Assembly (NCBI GenBank): GCA_013399895.1
Contig: VXBA01003833.1
Location: 1 to 64,000, forward strand
Origin: Serilophus lunatus
Taxonomy: Eukaryota; Chordata; Aves; Passeriformes; Eurylaimidae
Length of the DNA stretch: 64,000 nt
Direction of reading: 5' to 3'
Under the pieces are notes generated by a model. That model saw nothing but the letters and a program-made list of their open reading frames with translations. It was not told the DNA's origin and did no database searches. Position numbers and translations under genes: made by a program. Positions 1-10,952 of this stretch are shown here, one piece after another. Positions within the stretch are counted from its first letter, which is position 1, and every line of letters starts with the position of its first letter.

Positions 1-142
1 CTGGCCCTTGTTCCCTGGGATCAGAGCCCGACCCCCTCTGGCTCCCCCCCTCCTGGCAGGGATTGCAGAGAATTCCAGGAGCCCCCTGAGCCTCTTTTGC
101 TCCAGGATGAGCCCCGCAGCTCCCTCAGCTGCTCCTCATATG
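1..142 (-). mobile_element. CR1 LINE fragment, GC-rich subfamily, cut by window edge
   Basis: The block matches, by eye, the inner part of the minus-strand CR1 at 38.08-38.50 kb. Both share the 'CTGGCCCTTGTTCCCTGGGA' start, the CTCCTGGCAGGGATTGCAG run and the CCCTGAGCCTC run. Read on the minus strand this is the end of CR1 ORF2 (LRELGGLSLEQRRLGG-like). The CR1 3' end would lie to the left, outside the window. The inner boundary is near 140, where AT-rich unique sequence begins. Confidence 0.85.
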
Positions 143-1755
143 ACTTACTCTCTAGACCCTCCATAAACTCTGTTGCCCTAAATTACGTAATTTAGAGATT
201 TCCTTTAAAGTTTCCTCTGTGTTGATTTTCTAGACCCTTTATCCAGACAAAAAACATTTCTGTTTGAAAATGAAAGTAATTTTGATGACAATATTTCACC
301 TGACAAATCTTTGAAGGGATTCTCTTACAATCTCCTGACATTGATCCCATGCACAGATTTCATATACTCCTCTATACAAACACAATACTTAAGAGCACTT
401 TAACAGCCCCACATATCCTCTAAAATGATAAAACAGTCAAAGAAGAGAAAATGTGTCTTGCAATCTGTAGCCTGTATTGTTTCCACAGAAGATATTTGAA
501 ATATTTTTTGCTTCTGCATTTTATTATCTTGAAATCAGACATATATTATTTTTTAAAACAATACTGAGTGTGAAGTGAAACTTAAATTTGCAGGTGATTT
601 GAGAGATTACATTTAATCTGACAGATGTAAAGGCACCATGGTAGATACATCCAGAATGTCACTAGTTTTTATCCACTGCCACAGTCCACAATGGCACTTG
701 AAAATTACTGTGGATGAAAATAATCAGTTTTGCCTTACTAGGAGTGTAAAATGGGCCAGTTCTTGAACATATGATGTGCTTGAACAAACTTATAACAGTC
801 ATTATAATTTTCACCTTATGGTAAACAGAATTTCCCATTTAAATACACAGTACAAAAGGTGAAGTCTAAAGTTCCACAGACTTAAAGTTTTTAATGGGAG
901 AAGCAGAAAATTATTCCCAATTTTAAATATTCAGGAAGTGTGTTCTTGTTTTAGTAACAGGAGGAAGACAGGCTTGCTCACAGTGTAAACCAGAGCAGGA
1001 AACTAATCTGTGTATTTTAATGTGCTGTCTTAACTGAACTTATAACACTTGGCAATATGAATGTCTGCTCCACACCAGGGGTTAAAGAGTACATTAAAAA
1101 CCTCTTTGGGATTGAGGATCTGTACCAGTAGCTCTCAGCTTTGACCTACTATTCTCAAGCCAGTGATAGTTTTAGAGAATTAAAAACATTGTAATATTAC
1201 AAATAAGAGTCAAAGGATTAAGTATAATTTTTATTTGCATTTCTTGCAGCCTTCTGGCATCTTATTATTCCCCTGAACACAAGGCCAGTAACCTTAATGA
1301 AATAGCAGAAGACATGTTTTGTATACAATTCTAGCACTTCCAGTTTTATAAAACAAATGCTTTAAACTTCTTATTGCAGAGCAGATTACTGGCTGTTTGT
1401 AAAGAGTTCCACTTGGGAGAGCAGCTGGTGCATCGGTGAACCCAATGCTCTTGACTTTATGCATTGCCTATTATTTTGAGAAGCAGTTCTGAGGTACAAA
1501 TATAGAACAGACACTTTTTTGAAATCACTACCAGGTGAGTCACAGCAGTTATCCAAATATTGCTCAAAATATTCCCCCTCCCTTCTATAAACATCCATGG
1601 GACATCACAAATATCCTGTTTGCTGGGTCCTGCCCACTCTGGGGGTGTGCAGGTCTGCTGGGGGAGCAGAACGTGTTCCAGCTACTCTGCCTGGGCTCCA
1701 GAACAGGTGGGATGGGTATGGAGTGAAGGCAGATGCTGCAGGAATAAGCTGGGGA
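143..1755. other. Unique AT-rich stretch, no gene seen
   Basis: I find no exon, RNA gene or clear repeat. All open frames are short and lack recognisable motifs. A slightly GC-richer patch at about 1610-1710 has no match elsewhere in the window. Confidence 0.6.
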
Positions 1756-1960
1756 TGTGAAATACAGTGGTGTTGCTGACAGAGTTTTGCTTTCGCTAAT
1801 GAGTAGAATCCATATGATAATGTTGGCATGTATTAGTAGATATCTGGATGTATTGGTAGAGATGTGTGAAATAGAGCAGCTTTATTAATAGAGTTCTGCT
1901 TTCATTAACAACTAGAGTTCATATTATAGTATTCAGAGATATTAGTAGTGTAATTTGGAA
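1756..1960 (+). repeat. Imperfect direct duplication at the LTR left end
   Basis: TGTGAAATACAG at 1756 and TGTGAAATAGAG at 1865 begin two diverged units about 109 and 95 bp long. Both continue through AGAGTT(T/C)TGCTTTC(G/A)(C/T)TAA and later ATTAGTAG. The pair may be a duplicated U3 segment, as is common in LTR enhancers, or may mark a boundary error in my LTR call. Confidence 0.6.
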
Positions 1961-2306
1961 TAAGATTTTATTTCAGTGAATGGTGAGCTTTAATGAGCCC
2001 CTCCTGCTAAATGCCATTAGTACAAGGACACATCATTTAGAAAGTGATTCCCTGAAACTTTGAAGAAACACAGACACCTTTCTGCAGTAAACATCTCAAA
2101 AAATTTCCTGGATAGACCATAAATTGGTTCACCAAAAGATAACACCACCTTCAGAACCAATCAAGAAGAGCTCAAGCCAGTTTTTTTGAGGAGAGTTGAA
2201 AAGTTCAAAATGAGGATGAGAGCTCTACTTCAGCCTCAAGACCCCCAAAAAGCAATAAGAGACCCTTTCCCCAAATTGCAGAGGGGAGGAGAAAGGAGAT
2301 GTACCT

Positions 2307-2314
2307 ATGCAAAT
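2307..2314 (+). promoter_or_regulatory. Octamer motif ATGCAAAT in LTR U3
   Basis: A perfect ATGCAAAT octamer, the POU/Oct-factor site, lies about 60 bp upstream of the TATA box. Position and exact match are seen directly; binding is inferred. Confidence 0.45.
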
Positions 2315-2372
2315 AATTTCCCTCCTACCTTAAAGAAATTGTAATAACTCCTCCCACTTTATGACAATTTTG

Positions 2373-2380
2373 TTATAAAA
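2373..2380 (+). promoter_or_regulatory. LTR TATA box
   Basis: TTATAAAA is followed by a GC-richer stretch with ACCCGACCTG. It sits about 90 bp before the AATAAA, the spacing expected of a compact LTR promoter and R region. Transcription would start near 2405. Confidence 0.5.
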
Positions 2381-2423
2381 CCCGACCTGTCTAAAGACCC
2401 TTTGTGCCTCTGACTTGGAAAAT

Positions 2424-2436
2424 CGCTGAGTCAGCG
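2424..2436 (+). promoter_or_regulatory. MARE/AP-1 palindrome near the LTR start site
   Basis: CGCTGAGTCAGCG contains GCTGAGTCAGC, the core of the Maf recognition element (T-MARE, TGCTGA[G/C]TCAGCA), around an AP-1 TGAGTCA. It lies just downstream of the expected start site. The motif is seen directly; function is inference. Confidence 0.4.
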
Positions 2437-2462
2437 CCCAGCGCTGCTTGCCTTTGTTTGAT

Positions 2463-2468
2463 AATAAA
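2463..2468 (+). terminator. LTR polyadenylation signal
   Basis: AATAAA precedes a U5-like tail ending TTTCTCACA. It supports the plus-strand orientation of the LTR call. Confidence 0.5.
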
Positions 2469-2509
2469 TTGCATTAAAAGTTATAATAATTGTGGGCTCG
2501 TTTCTCACA

Positions 2510-2907
2510 TGTAGAACAACTTGAGATGCAGGTCCTGGTTTCCTCAGTCTCTCCTGTAGGGATAGATGAATTCACAAGATTTATTTCAAGGAATATTTGA
2601 GGGGAATTCTCCCACAGGAGAGAGAGCCATCCTTCCCGGGAATGTGTTTGTGTTTTTCTCCTCCCGCATTCCACAGGGATTGTCTCCCTGCTATGGGAAG
2701 CAGATATGGTCGCAGACTTTTCAGAAGGTCCCTGCAGCAGGGTGAGGGGCAAGACACACAATAAAAGCCTCCAGGAGAACTCGCAAGGCCCAGTGTTTGT
2801 AACTGTTAAGTTTGATGTTCTCAGTGTTCTCACCTTCGGAAATAAATGCTCCAAAATCCTTCCGCTCCTGGCGTTTCTGGGGGATACCTGAGTTATCTTC
2901 CTTCACA
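2510..2907 (+). mobile_element. Possible second LTR-like segment abutting the first
   Basis: The segment starts TGTAGA and ends TTCACA. It has an ATAAAAG TATA-like site at about 2760 and an AATAAA near 2840, roughly 80 bp apart, echoing the layout of the neighbouring LTR. The sequence is not similar to that LTR. It could equally be host DNA with chance motifs. Confidence 0.25.
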
Positions 2908-5900
2908 TCTCCAATCCAGCTCTGGGCTCTTCCTCACGTGCTCCAAGTGCTCCATTGCAGCCGTGACTACAAATAGATCCAGCCCAGGTGTGGGAGTAGA
3001 GCAGGGTTCAGCCTCTCAATAAGTTGGAAGGTAACAGAGGAACGACCTTGGGAAAAGAGGGGAACATGGAAAAATTTCACTATTAATCACTCCACAGTCC
3101 ACTGGAGCTTCTTGCACAGAGATGTATTTTATGCCGTTCCTCATTTCTTTGTTTAGTGCAGCATCCCCATGACCTATAAGCACATCACAAAATGTTCTCT
3201 CTACATTCAGTGTCTGATGTAGTAGAAGATTTTCCATTGAGCTGCCTGTGAGTAATTACAGTCTTGTGGCTGAACATTTCCAATAAGTGATTCTCTCTTT
3301 TCATGGAAAAGAGGTCTCATCTTTCTTAAATGAGCTCTTCCTTCAACATGAGTGATTTCCCAGGCTCTGTTCCTGGTGCCCTGGAAGTCACAGCCAGCAC
3401 ACCAGTGCTTCATTCTTTTGATGAAGTCTTTCAATAATCACCTTTGCCACTAGATTATTCTTTTTTTTCCCCCGCAGATACTCCATTCTTTCATTATTTT
3501 CTGGATTTGGACCAGATTCTTTGTCAGCCAGGGTTTTCCAGGATCTCATCCATAATACTCTGAATTAACAGACTTGCTACCAAATGCAGTCTTTGATACT
3601 CTCCCTCTCCCAAGAACATTGCCATACTCTTCTCTGACAAATTTCAAGTATGATACAGTGTCCTTTTTGGCACAATGAAGTGAAACCATACAGATTTTAA
3701 CCCATATTGAGAAATTTTATTTATATTTTCCATTTTTTAATTTTTTTTTGTAGATGAAACACACATTTTAAGTTCTTGGCACTCTAGCAGATAACTCCTG
3801 AAATTTGAAAGGCCCTGGAGAAGAAAGGTATTCTTTTATAAAACTTGAACCACCACTCAAAAAAATTAAAAAATAAGGATTTTTTTTTGAATAATGAATT
3901 ATTCCTAGGAAAGGCTAAACAGCTGATTTGTTATTGAGAATGAGTGACCTATTGCACTTCTTCAAACTGAGTGTGGAAAAAATATAATTTGGCTTCCTAA
4001 CGATGGTATTTAGCATCAATACACAGTTAGAGGCTTCATTACTGAAGCTGTAGATGGAAGTGACATGGTAACACTCTATTACCATACTCTTGTTCTACAC
4101 AACATTTTGAAGTTCAACTGCAAAATACCAGAACAATTCAGTGTAGAAAAAAATCTATTAAGTCTGTACAATACTTGAATGAAGATGTGTTTACAAAGGC
4201 ACTACTCAGAACATGGAATCCTTGCCTTTATTCACAATTCAGAATCCAGAGTTGGTGCATTTCTGCCCTATCTCTGAGTCCCTGACTTTACAAACATCAA
4301 AAGAGCTTTTCCTCTCATGTCCTTGACTCTGCACTCTGCTCATAACTCTGCCTCCGAAGTGCAATAGGAATTTCAGTGTTTAAAAGAATGTGTAACTACT
4401 GGGTTTAGCATTTAGCCTTGTTCATAAAATACACAGTCTATAACCCATCCTGCAATTTAAATGCAAATAATATTTAAACAAGGCTAATCTGGAGAGCTAT
4501 TGTGTATAGAGTGATATATGGGCAGGAGCTGTTTGAGGTGCAATAGTTTCCTGCTCTGATTTCCTTTTCACATCAATCATCTCTCCACTGCTTCAGCAAT
4601 TAAAATGGTCCATGGCTGCAGAGACTATGACAAACTAACTTCCTCATTTAAATACCCATGATAGTACCTTGGAGCATTAGAAGCTGATAGGAAATGATAA
4701 AATGTTAATTATAAGTTGTAAGCAAAATGAAGCACCTCTATTCATCAGTGACCTGCTTATTATAGATAGGGCTTGTTGGTACAGCCAACACACACCCAGA
4801 AAACATGCTTGTGGTGGAGCTTGTGCTTGTTTAGTGTTTTTCTGTATAAATCACCCATGGCCAGATCTGCCTGTTGCCAGGGGAAACACATTTTTACTTT
4901 CCTTTCTCATTTTCTCCTGAGGACATAACAGAGTAACGGTCCCTCCGCCCATAGAAGATATTAAAAAGTTAATCACAAAGTGAGATTTTTCATCCTTTGC
5001 TAAAGCAGCATCACAATAGATGTGTCATGATCAGCCTTTCCACTAAAAAGGCACTTCATTCTCTTGTCCAGTTCAAAAGGGAATGCTGACACTCATTTTT
5101 CCATCTTCCCAGATGGCTCCTCAGCTTTGCAGTGTCAATTTAAATCAGTGCTGACACAACCCAAAGAGGGGATCTTCTCCCCCTGTCCTGCAGTCAGGAC
5201 AGTGATTCTGAGCTGTGTTTAAAATGATTCTCTACTTTCCTTCTCCTTGGCTGTAAAGCAGTTCTCATTTTTTTAGAGTACACTGGAACCATATTCTAAA
5301 AAATATCATGAGTCACTTGGTCTATTTTATATGAACTGTAGAAATGAACTGTAAAACTATAACAGGAATTAGAGAGTTAGAAATTTGAGTTAGAATGGGA
5401 TTTATTTTTTTATTTTTTTTTCGTAAAACAGTGTGTTTGATTGTAAACATGTTTATACCTTTTTTTTCTATAAATATAAACTCATTTGCTGCAGGACTAT
5501 TTTTATGGGACCTACCTTCATATCCAGTTACATAAACTGATACTAAATCTATATAACAAGGTGACCTTTCCTTACAATACCACTTGTGAACAAATATTCT
5601 ATAATGTTGCCTTATTATTTCCTATTTTTAAACCTTTTTCTCTACTTTTTTTATTTAACTGCCCCTTGTCTCATTGTAGTTCTTTGTTAAAAATGGCACC
5701 TTTCTGCCTCTGATCACTTCCATTTTCCTTTTTTTCTTTTTTTTTAACCTTTTCATTCTGAAACTGCTTTCCCAGAAGCCAGTCGATACCTGGAATAGGA
5801 GCATTCACAGCATTCACACTTCCATGCTGCCAAATGCAACAGCTGAGAAATTTGGAGCAAAGCAAAGAACCAATGGAAAGCAGCGACAGTTTTCAGGCAC

Positions 5901-7485
5901 ACACTCTCCCATTTGTAACCAAGACAATTGCAATGAGAGTTTGGAGAACAGTCCAAGGAATAAGCAAGGAAAGTCACTCTACAACAAAGCCCTGTGTCAG
6001 GACAATAGAAAAGGGAAATGGGAGCTCAGAAGGAAATGCAGAACAAGCCTTCCCTTGCTTCAGTCTCAAAGCCATTTGTTCAAATGAAGGACAAAAGCCC
6101 ACAGCAAATCTGAAAATTAAATGTAGTCTGCTGACTATAGAGTTGTTTTGGTTTTTTTTTTCCAATCATCTGTTCCTTTTTAGGTTCACTACTTTTATTC
6201 AGGAATATATTACAAACTAAAGCTACAGTACTGCTGAGATCTTCAGCTTAAGTGTTTTGAGGTGAAGGTTTCAAGGCCTCTGAGTTGTTTGGCTGTTGGA
6301 TTCTTTGGAGAAGGAAGCCAAAGTGACACTGTTCCTTTAGTCCTGCCTTTTATGGCTTAGCCTGACCTATAAACCTGATAAGAGCAATTGTTCAAAATAT
6401 CTGCAGAATCCGTTGACATCTCAGCTATTCACAAACCTTTTGTGCTAAAACATAAAGGGAAAAGTAACTTCCAACAGTCCTCATTCCTACTTTTAGCAGC
6501 AACGGAGGAAACAAAAATTTTCTGATGTGAACTCAAGTGCAGGAAGATACACAAAAATGCCAGGCTTCATAAACAGAAAAAAATCGATCTCAGAAAGCTC
6601 TCAGGAACCATCCAATGTAGTGTAAATTATTCAGTGTCCAGCTAATACCGTTGGATAGCAATGCACTTGGCTCCCACATGGAATTTGGGATTATTTAGGC
6701 TGTTACGACAAATGTATCCTTGGATATAGTTCACAGCTCTCATTCATTGCTCTTCCTGGAGGAGAAGGAAGAGCAGAAGAGGTGAGAGAACCTGGATACC
6801 TTTGGAATCATGACTCTGCCCCTGTGTCATTACTCATTATTCTTGGAAACTTTAGTTTGGGGAACAGTGTTGTGGGTACCTTTGGTGAACCCCCCCTGTC
6901 TTTTGTTAATACAGAATTGGATTCGTTGCCATTACAGGTGAATGGAAAATGAAGAAATGGATAATTTAAAACACAGTTAAATCACAGCAGGTGCTTGGTT
7001 GGTTTGTTGGGCTGTTTTTAAACATCTCTGAAGTCAAAGAGGATCATGTGGATTCTGTCTGCATAAGATTCCAATGCAGAGCAACAGCTTTATCTTCCTT
7101 TGTTGGTTTTTAGGGTTTGTTTTTGTGGTTTTTTTTTTTTTTTTTTTTACCACTCAAACAATAAAATATGTACTTATGTTTCCATCCAATTTCTGCAACA
7201 GAGGATTGATAATGATGTCATTTAGCAGTGGATGCCCTACCAATTATATAACTAAAGGAAATCACTTGTCTTTGAGTGTTATTGTATCAGGCACAACAAA
7301 GATCAACCAGAAGTATTTCATCAGTGCAAAAGGCACTTCAGACTGTAACCTCAGCAATGAAATGTTTATTATCCTCACAGTGTGCATATTTATCAAACCA
7401 AAATAATTGTAGATATGCTCTAAGAACTGCCTTCTGGAATTTCAATTTTTTTTTCAAGGAACTTTGCTGGTCTTCTCTAAAAAGT
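2908..7485. other. Unique AT-rich stretch, no gene seen
   Basis: I see no exon or transposon family I can name. A moderately GC-rich part at 2910-3430 has two short minus-strand open frames without known motifs; it may be an old unrecognised repeat. A T-run lies at about 7130-7149. The rest is AT-rich with T-rich tracts. Confidence 0.5.
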
Positions 7486-7670
7486 CACGGAGTTGTAGGA
7501 TAGGATCATTGAACCCTTTAGGTTGGAAAAGACCCTTAAGGCAGTCGAGTCCTGCCACTAACACCATAAACCCCGAGCAGCCTGTCTCTGGAGTATCTTC
7601 AGGGATGGTGACTCAACCACTTCCTGGGGCAGAACATTCCAGGCTTGACAACCCTTTCTGCCTTTTTTTC
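7486..7670 (-). mobile_element. CR1 LINE 3' end, old copy
   Basis: It starts with a degraded tail (GGATCATTGAACC) followed by AGGTTGGAAAAGACCCTTAA, the reverse complement of the CR1 3' end. Next comes a CCAACC/ATC-type block and GGGATGGTGACTCAACCACTTCCTGGG, the known CR1 3' region read on this strand. It is diverged, so probably an older subfamily. Confidence 0.8.
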
Positions 7671-8339
7671 TCCAGAGCTGTAACATCTTGGACCGTCAAG
7701 CAAAGGGATAAGAAATGTCCTGTAATCTCCAATGCTATTTTCTGAAAATATTGTAAGATGTACTCTTCAAAGGACAAGATAGAAAACACATGTAATTGTT
7801 TTCTACAAGTTTTATCTTTGCAGTTTCATCTTCTGATTTCAGTCCATTACATAAAATGTATTTTTGGTCATCATCTGCTGACGTCTCTTATGTCCCCAGT
7901 CTGAAAACAGCTACTTCACAAATATTCACTCCCTTTTGTTTTTGGCAATCTGACTATAACTGTCTGAACACATTTTGGATCTTGTTCAGACTGAAAAATG
8001 AAATACAGTGTCTCAGGTTTTCCAGTGGGGCCACCTTGAAAAGGAAAGGAAATGAAGAATTGGGAAAAAGTAGTTGAGAAGTGATGCACATCTCTGGTCT
8101 TAATACAGTAACAAATCCAGACTGTAAGCAATTACAGACAAGTAACTACATGTCTCCATCATGTAAACAGAGAGTATGTGTCAAGAGCAAGTGGGAAGCC
8201 AAAGGAAAGTCCTGGTCCGTCCAGAGCTCACTAAAGTTAGCACATTTCAGGATGCTATGGAGGAATACAATCTTCAGATGTGCACAGTTACGTATGGAAC
8301 AAATTATTAAATACACTTTCTAATGTTTTCTCTACTTCA
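7671..8339. other. Unique stretch, no gene seen
   Basis: AT-rich sequence with short open frames on both strands that overlap each other. None has a recognisable motif. Confidence 0.5.
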
Positions 8340-8654
8340 CAGTGCCAGCCAGAACCACCTAAGTGTTAAAGTTAGAAGTGATCTCTGGAGGTCATTCTGT
8401 GCAACCTCCTTCCCTGTGCTGAGAAAGAGTCACCCAGAGCCAATTGCCCAGAATGTGTCCAGACAGGTCTTGAATACATCCAAAGATGGAGACTCCAAAC
8501 TCACCCCTGGGCAACTTGTTCCACTGCTCAGTCACCCTCACAGAGAAAAAGTGTTCCCTGATTCAGAGGGAACCTCCTGTGTTTCAGTTGGTGCCCATTG
8601 CTCCTTGTCCTGTCCCTGGGCCCCACTGCAAAGGTCCTGACTGTCCCATCTGCA
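8340..8654 (-). mobile_element. CR1 LINE 3' region, left half of an interrupted copy
   Basis: Read on the minus strand this is the last 300 bp of a CR1. It includes the end of ORF2 (GPLQWGPGTGQGAMGTN-like) and the 3' block with TCTCTGGAGGTC and GGAGACTCCA. It stops abruptly where a plus-strand CR1 begins. A further minus-strand CR1 piece (9107-9395) lies on the far side, so the two minus pieces may be one element split by the plus copy. Confidence 0.85.
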
Positions 8655-9106
8655 TGTCCAGAGAAGGACAACGAGGATGGTGAGGGGGCTGGAGCACAAG
8701 CCCTGTGGGGAGTTGCTGAGGGAGCTGGGGTTGTTCAGCCTGGAGAAGAGGAGGCTCAGGGGAGACCTTGTCACTCTCTACAATTCCCTGACAGGCGGTT
8801 GTAGTCAGATGGGGGTCAGTCTCTTCTCCCAGGGAACCAGCAGTAGGACCAGAGGGCACAGCCTGAAGCTGCAGCAAGGGAGGTTTAGGTTGGACATCAG
8901 GAGGAAGTTCTTTCCAGGGAGAGTGATTTGCTGTTGGAATGAGCTGTCCAGGGAGGGGATGGAGTCCCCCTGGAGTCTCAGGAGGTGTTTAAGGAGAGAC
9001 TGGATGTGGCACTGAGTGCCCTGGGCTGGGTGACAAGGTGAGCTTGGGGCAAAGGTTGGACTCAATGAGCTCAGAGATCTTATCTAACCTGGTTGATTCT
9101 GTGACT
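8655..9106 (+). mobile_element. CR1 LINE, 5'-truncated, with open ORF2 C-terminus
   Basis: The frame is open from the left edge to a stop at about 9015. It encodes the C-terminal end of CR1 ORF2: VQRRTTRMVRGLEHKPCGE, then LRELGLFSLEKRRLRGDL, GRFRLDIRRKFF and a final MWH-type end. The 3' UTR follows and ends at CCTGGTTGATTCTGTGA, a CR1 tail. Truncation at the 5' end is typical of CR1 insertion. The intact frame and low divergence suggest a younger copy than its minus-strand neighbours. It lacks endonuclease and catalytic reverse transcriptase parts, so it is dead. Confidence 0.9.
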
Positions 9107-9395
9107 TCCCCAGGTGCTTTCCTGTGGAACTGTTTTCTGACTGGGTGTCCTGGTGCCTGAGGTCATTCCTCCCCAGCTGCAGGACTTCGTTGAACTTCAT
9201 GACGTTCTTGTCGGCCCATTTCTCCAGATTGCTGAGGTCCCCCTGGATGGCAGCACAAGCCTCTGATCTCTCAGCCACTCGTCCTAGTTTTGTAGCGTTT
9301 ACAGCATCTGCCCCATCATCCAGATCCTTAATGAAGGTGTTAAACAAGACCAGCCCCACTGTTCAGCCCTGGACTGCAGTGTTGTTACTGGACTC
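9107..9395 (-). mobile_element. CR1 LINE ORF2 fragment: reverse transcriptase, after the catalytic core
   Basis: Translation on the minus strand gives GLVLFNTFIKDLDDG, then KLGRVAERSEACAAIQGDL, LEKWADKNVMKFNE and LQLGRNDLRHQ. This follows the CR1 reverse transcriptase order (VLFN.FI.DLDDG, ADDTKLG, IQ.DL..LEKWA.KN.MKFN, LHLG). The FADDTKLG catalytic motif is broken: only KLG remains after a deletion between DAVNA and TKLG. It ends near the ENSSTGKHLG segment, equivalent to DLGVLVD in intact elements. Some 100 residues are missing relative to the minus-strand piece at 8340-8654. Confidence 0.85.
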
Positions 9396-9921
9396 TGCCT
9401 ACATTTGGGGCCACTGATCATGGTGAAAGTTGCTTGGGTTTCAGTGCAAATGTCTTTAAAACTCCAAGCTCTGTTGTAGGGCAGGGAAGAGATTTAAGCA
9501 ACTTGCTTATCTAAGCAGTACTTGCTTATCTAAGAAGATAATCATGAGATATCTAAAAGCTCTTGTGAGAAAGGTATTTTCCCCTGAGTAATCTTTTATG
9601 ACAGTCATAATATGTTGTTACATAAAGTTAATGATAAAGTAAACAAAATTCAGAAAAACATTCAACAAAATCCATGGTCACATCAATTATTTACAGTCTA
9701 AGGGGGGAAAATTCGCTTTAGGCTGAGAGGGATCTATGGCATGAAAATAAAAATCAATATGCTGAATGTGTGCTGAATATTTACAAGCTCTTCGGAATTA
9801 ATGAATTCTACCAATTGAATGAATTCTACAGATGGTGGCCACAATTCCTGAGAAATCCTGTGATTTTTTCTTGTGGTCACAGTGTTTGAACAAAAAAGGA
9901 TTTGTCTGTTGTAATTCATTG
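9396..9921. other. Unique AT-rich stretch, no gene seen
   Basis: I see nothing assignable apart from AT-rich sequence and a small GAATTCTAC repeat at about 9805-9830. Confidence 0.5.
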
Positions 9922-10020
9922 CTACCTGGGATAGTGGAAGGTGTCCCTGCCCATGGCAGGGGGTTGGAACAGGATGATCTTCAAGATTCCATCCAACACA
10001 GGCTATTCAATGATTCTATC
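9922..10020 (+). mobile_element. CR1 LINE 3' tail fragment
   Basis: CTACCTGGGATAGTGGAAGG, then GTGTCCCTGCCCATGGCAGG, then GATGATCTTCAAGATTCCATCC and ATTCAATGATTCTATC. This is the last 100 bp of CR1 in plus orientation with its terminal octamer-type repeat. Confidence 0.9.
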
Positions 10021-10899
10021 AATTTTACAGAAAACAGTAACTGAGTAAAGATGTTTTCCCCAAAATGCTTTCTGTCTCTCCATCTCACCTACTATTACTT
10101 GTGAGCCACCTTGATGTTTCCTTCAGAAGGGAAGCATTTTCATAGGACAAAGGGGTTTTCATTTGAAACAAATGTCTCGTGATCTAGAGCACCTGCAGAT
10201 ATAGTTATTCCATAATTTCATGTTCCTTCAAAGCTGACAAATAAATTTACTTGAGATTTTGCTACTACTGGCTCCCTCCACCACTTTTCTTCCCAAGCCA
10301 ACAAAGTCTCAAGGACATCCTCTGGCATTCTTCAGTGGTCTGGAAGTTTTAATAATGACAGATATATCCATGACCTTGATCCAGCAAGCCAGGGATGCCA
10401 CACTGATGGAAGGACCTTTGGATTACCAGAATATCAGGAAGATGGAATTGCTGAAACATGGAATTGTTCCTTCTCCATATACGAGTGTTCTCTGCTGAAC
10501 AGATCTGGTGAGGGCTGGTGAAGATCACCCTGGAGCTGCCAGGGAATCAGGCAGAAGTCAGGCAGGAATTCTGAGTGCACCCAGTGTGACAACAAACACT
10601 GCAGGCTCTGTATTCACACAGCAGGAACTGGGGAGTATATGGGACCAGCTGAGCATCTGAAAAACCTGCTGAGTGATACAACTTATAGACACATGACATG
10701 GGGAGAATGGGAGCTTTGGACAAGACTTTATCAGGGTTACCTTCCTGGGGAGTCACAAGGTGCAGAAAGGACTCACTTCCTCATGAAAGTCCTTCTCAGA
10801 GAACAGTCTGGGAGCAGCTGGATCCAATCCCAGTCCCAGGCTTGGTCAGTGATTTATGTCTGAAGGATTGTACAGGTGTAATTGAGCACAACTTTGTCC
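10021..10899. other. Unique stretch, no gene seen
   Basis: Base composition rises from AT-rich to moderately GC-rich at about 10,500-10,870. I could not match that part to a repeat family. Overlapping short frames on both strands show no motif. Confidence 0.45.
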
Positions 10900-10946
10900 C
10901 ACAGGATTAAGGATGGAACCCCAAATATACTTATATAAATAAAATA

Positions 10947-10952
10947 TTTATT
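10947..10952 (-). terminator. Polyadenylation signal of the candidate LTR
   Basis: AATAAA on the minus strand in a very AT-rich patch about 225 bp downstream of the TATA box. In such AT-rich sequence the hexamer alone is weak evidence. Confidence 0.3.

Larger units (their letters stand above)
1756..2509 (+). mobile_element. Solo LTR candidate of an endogenous retrovirus
   Basis: The layout fits an LTR. It starts TGTGAAAT and ends TCTCACA, giving TGTGA/TCACA inverted ends. A TATA box (TTATAAAA) sits at 2373-2380 and a polyadenylation signal (AATAAA) at 2463-2468, about 90 bp apart. A short U5-like tail of about 40 bp follows. No primer-binding site or gag-like frame follows the right end, so this would be a solo LTR. 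Possible 6-bp target duplications flank it (TGGGGA left, TGTAGA right) but differ at two positions, so the ends are uncertain. The left 200 bp is an imperfect direct duplication; an alternative start is 1865. I did not recognise the family by name. Confidence 0.6.

Noticed and set aside
1605..1829. Cluster of short overlapping frames on both strands
   Set aside because: Four mutually overlapping frames in one GC-richer patch cannot all be genes, and none has motifs or splice context.
3016..3434. Two consecutive minus-strand frames that might be a broken gene
   Set aside because: The peptides have no recognisable motif or domain, the frames are short, and no splice signals connect them. Possibly an old repeat.
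5824..6220. Overlapping plus-strand frames of 87 and 128 codons
   Set aside because: They overlap in two frames, have no motif, and contain homopolymer-like stretches at the end; chance frames fit better.
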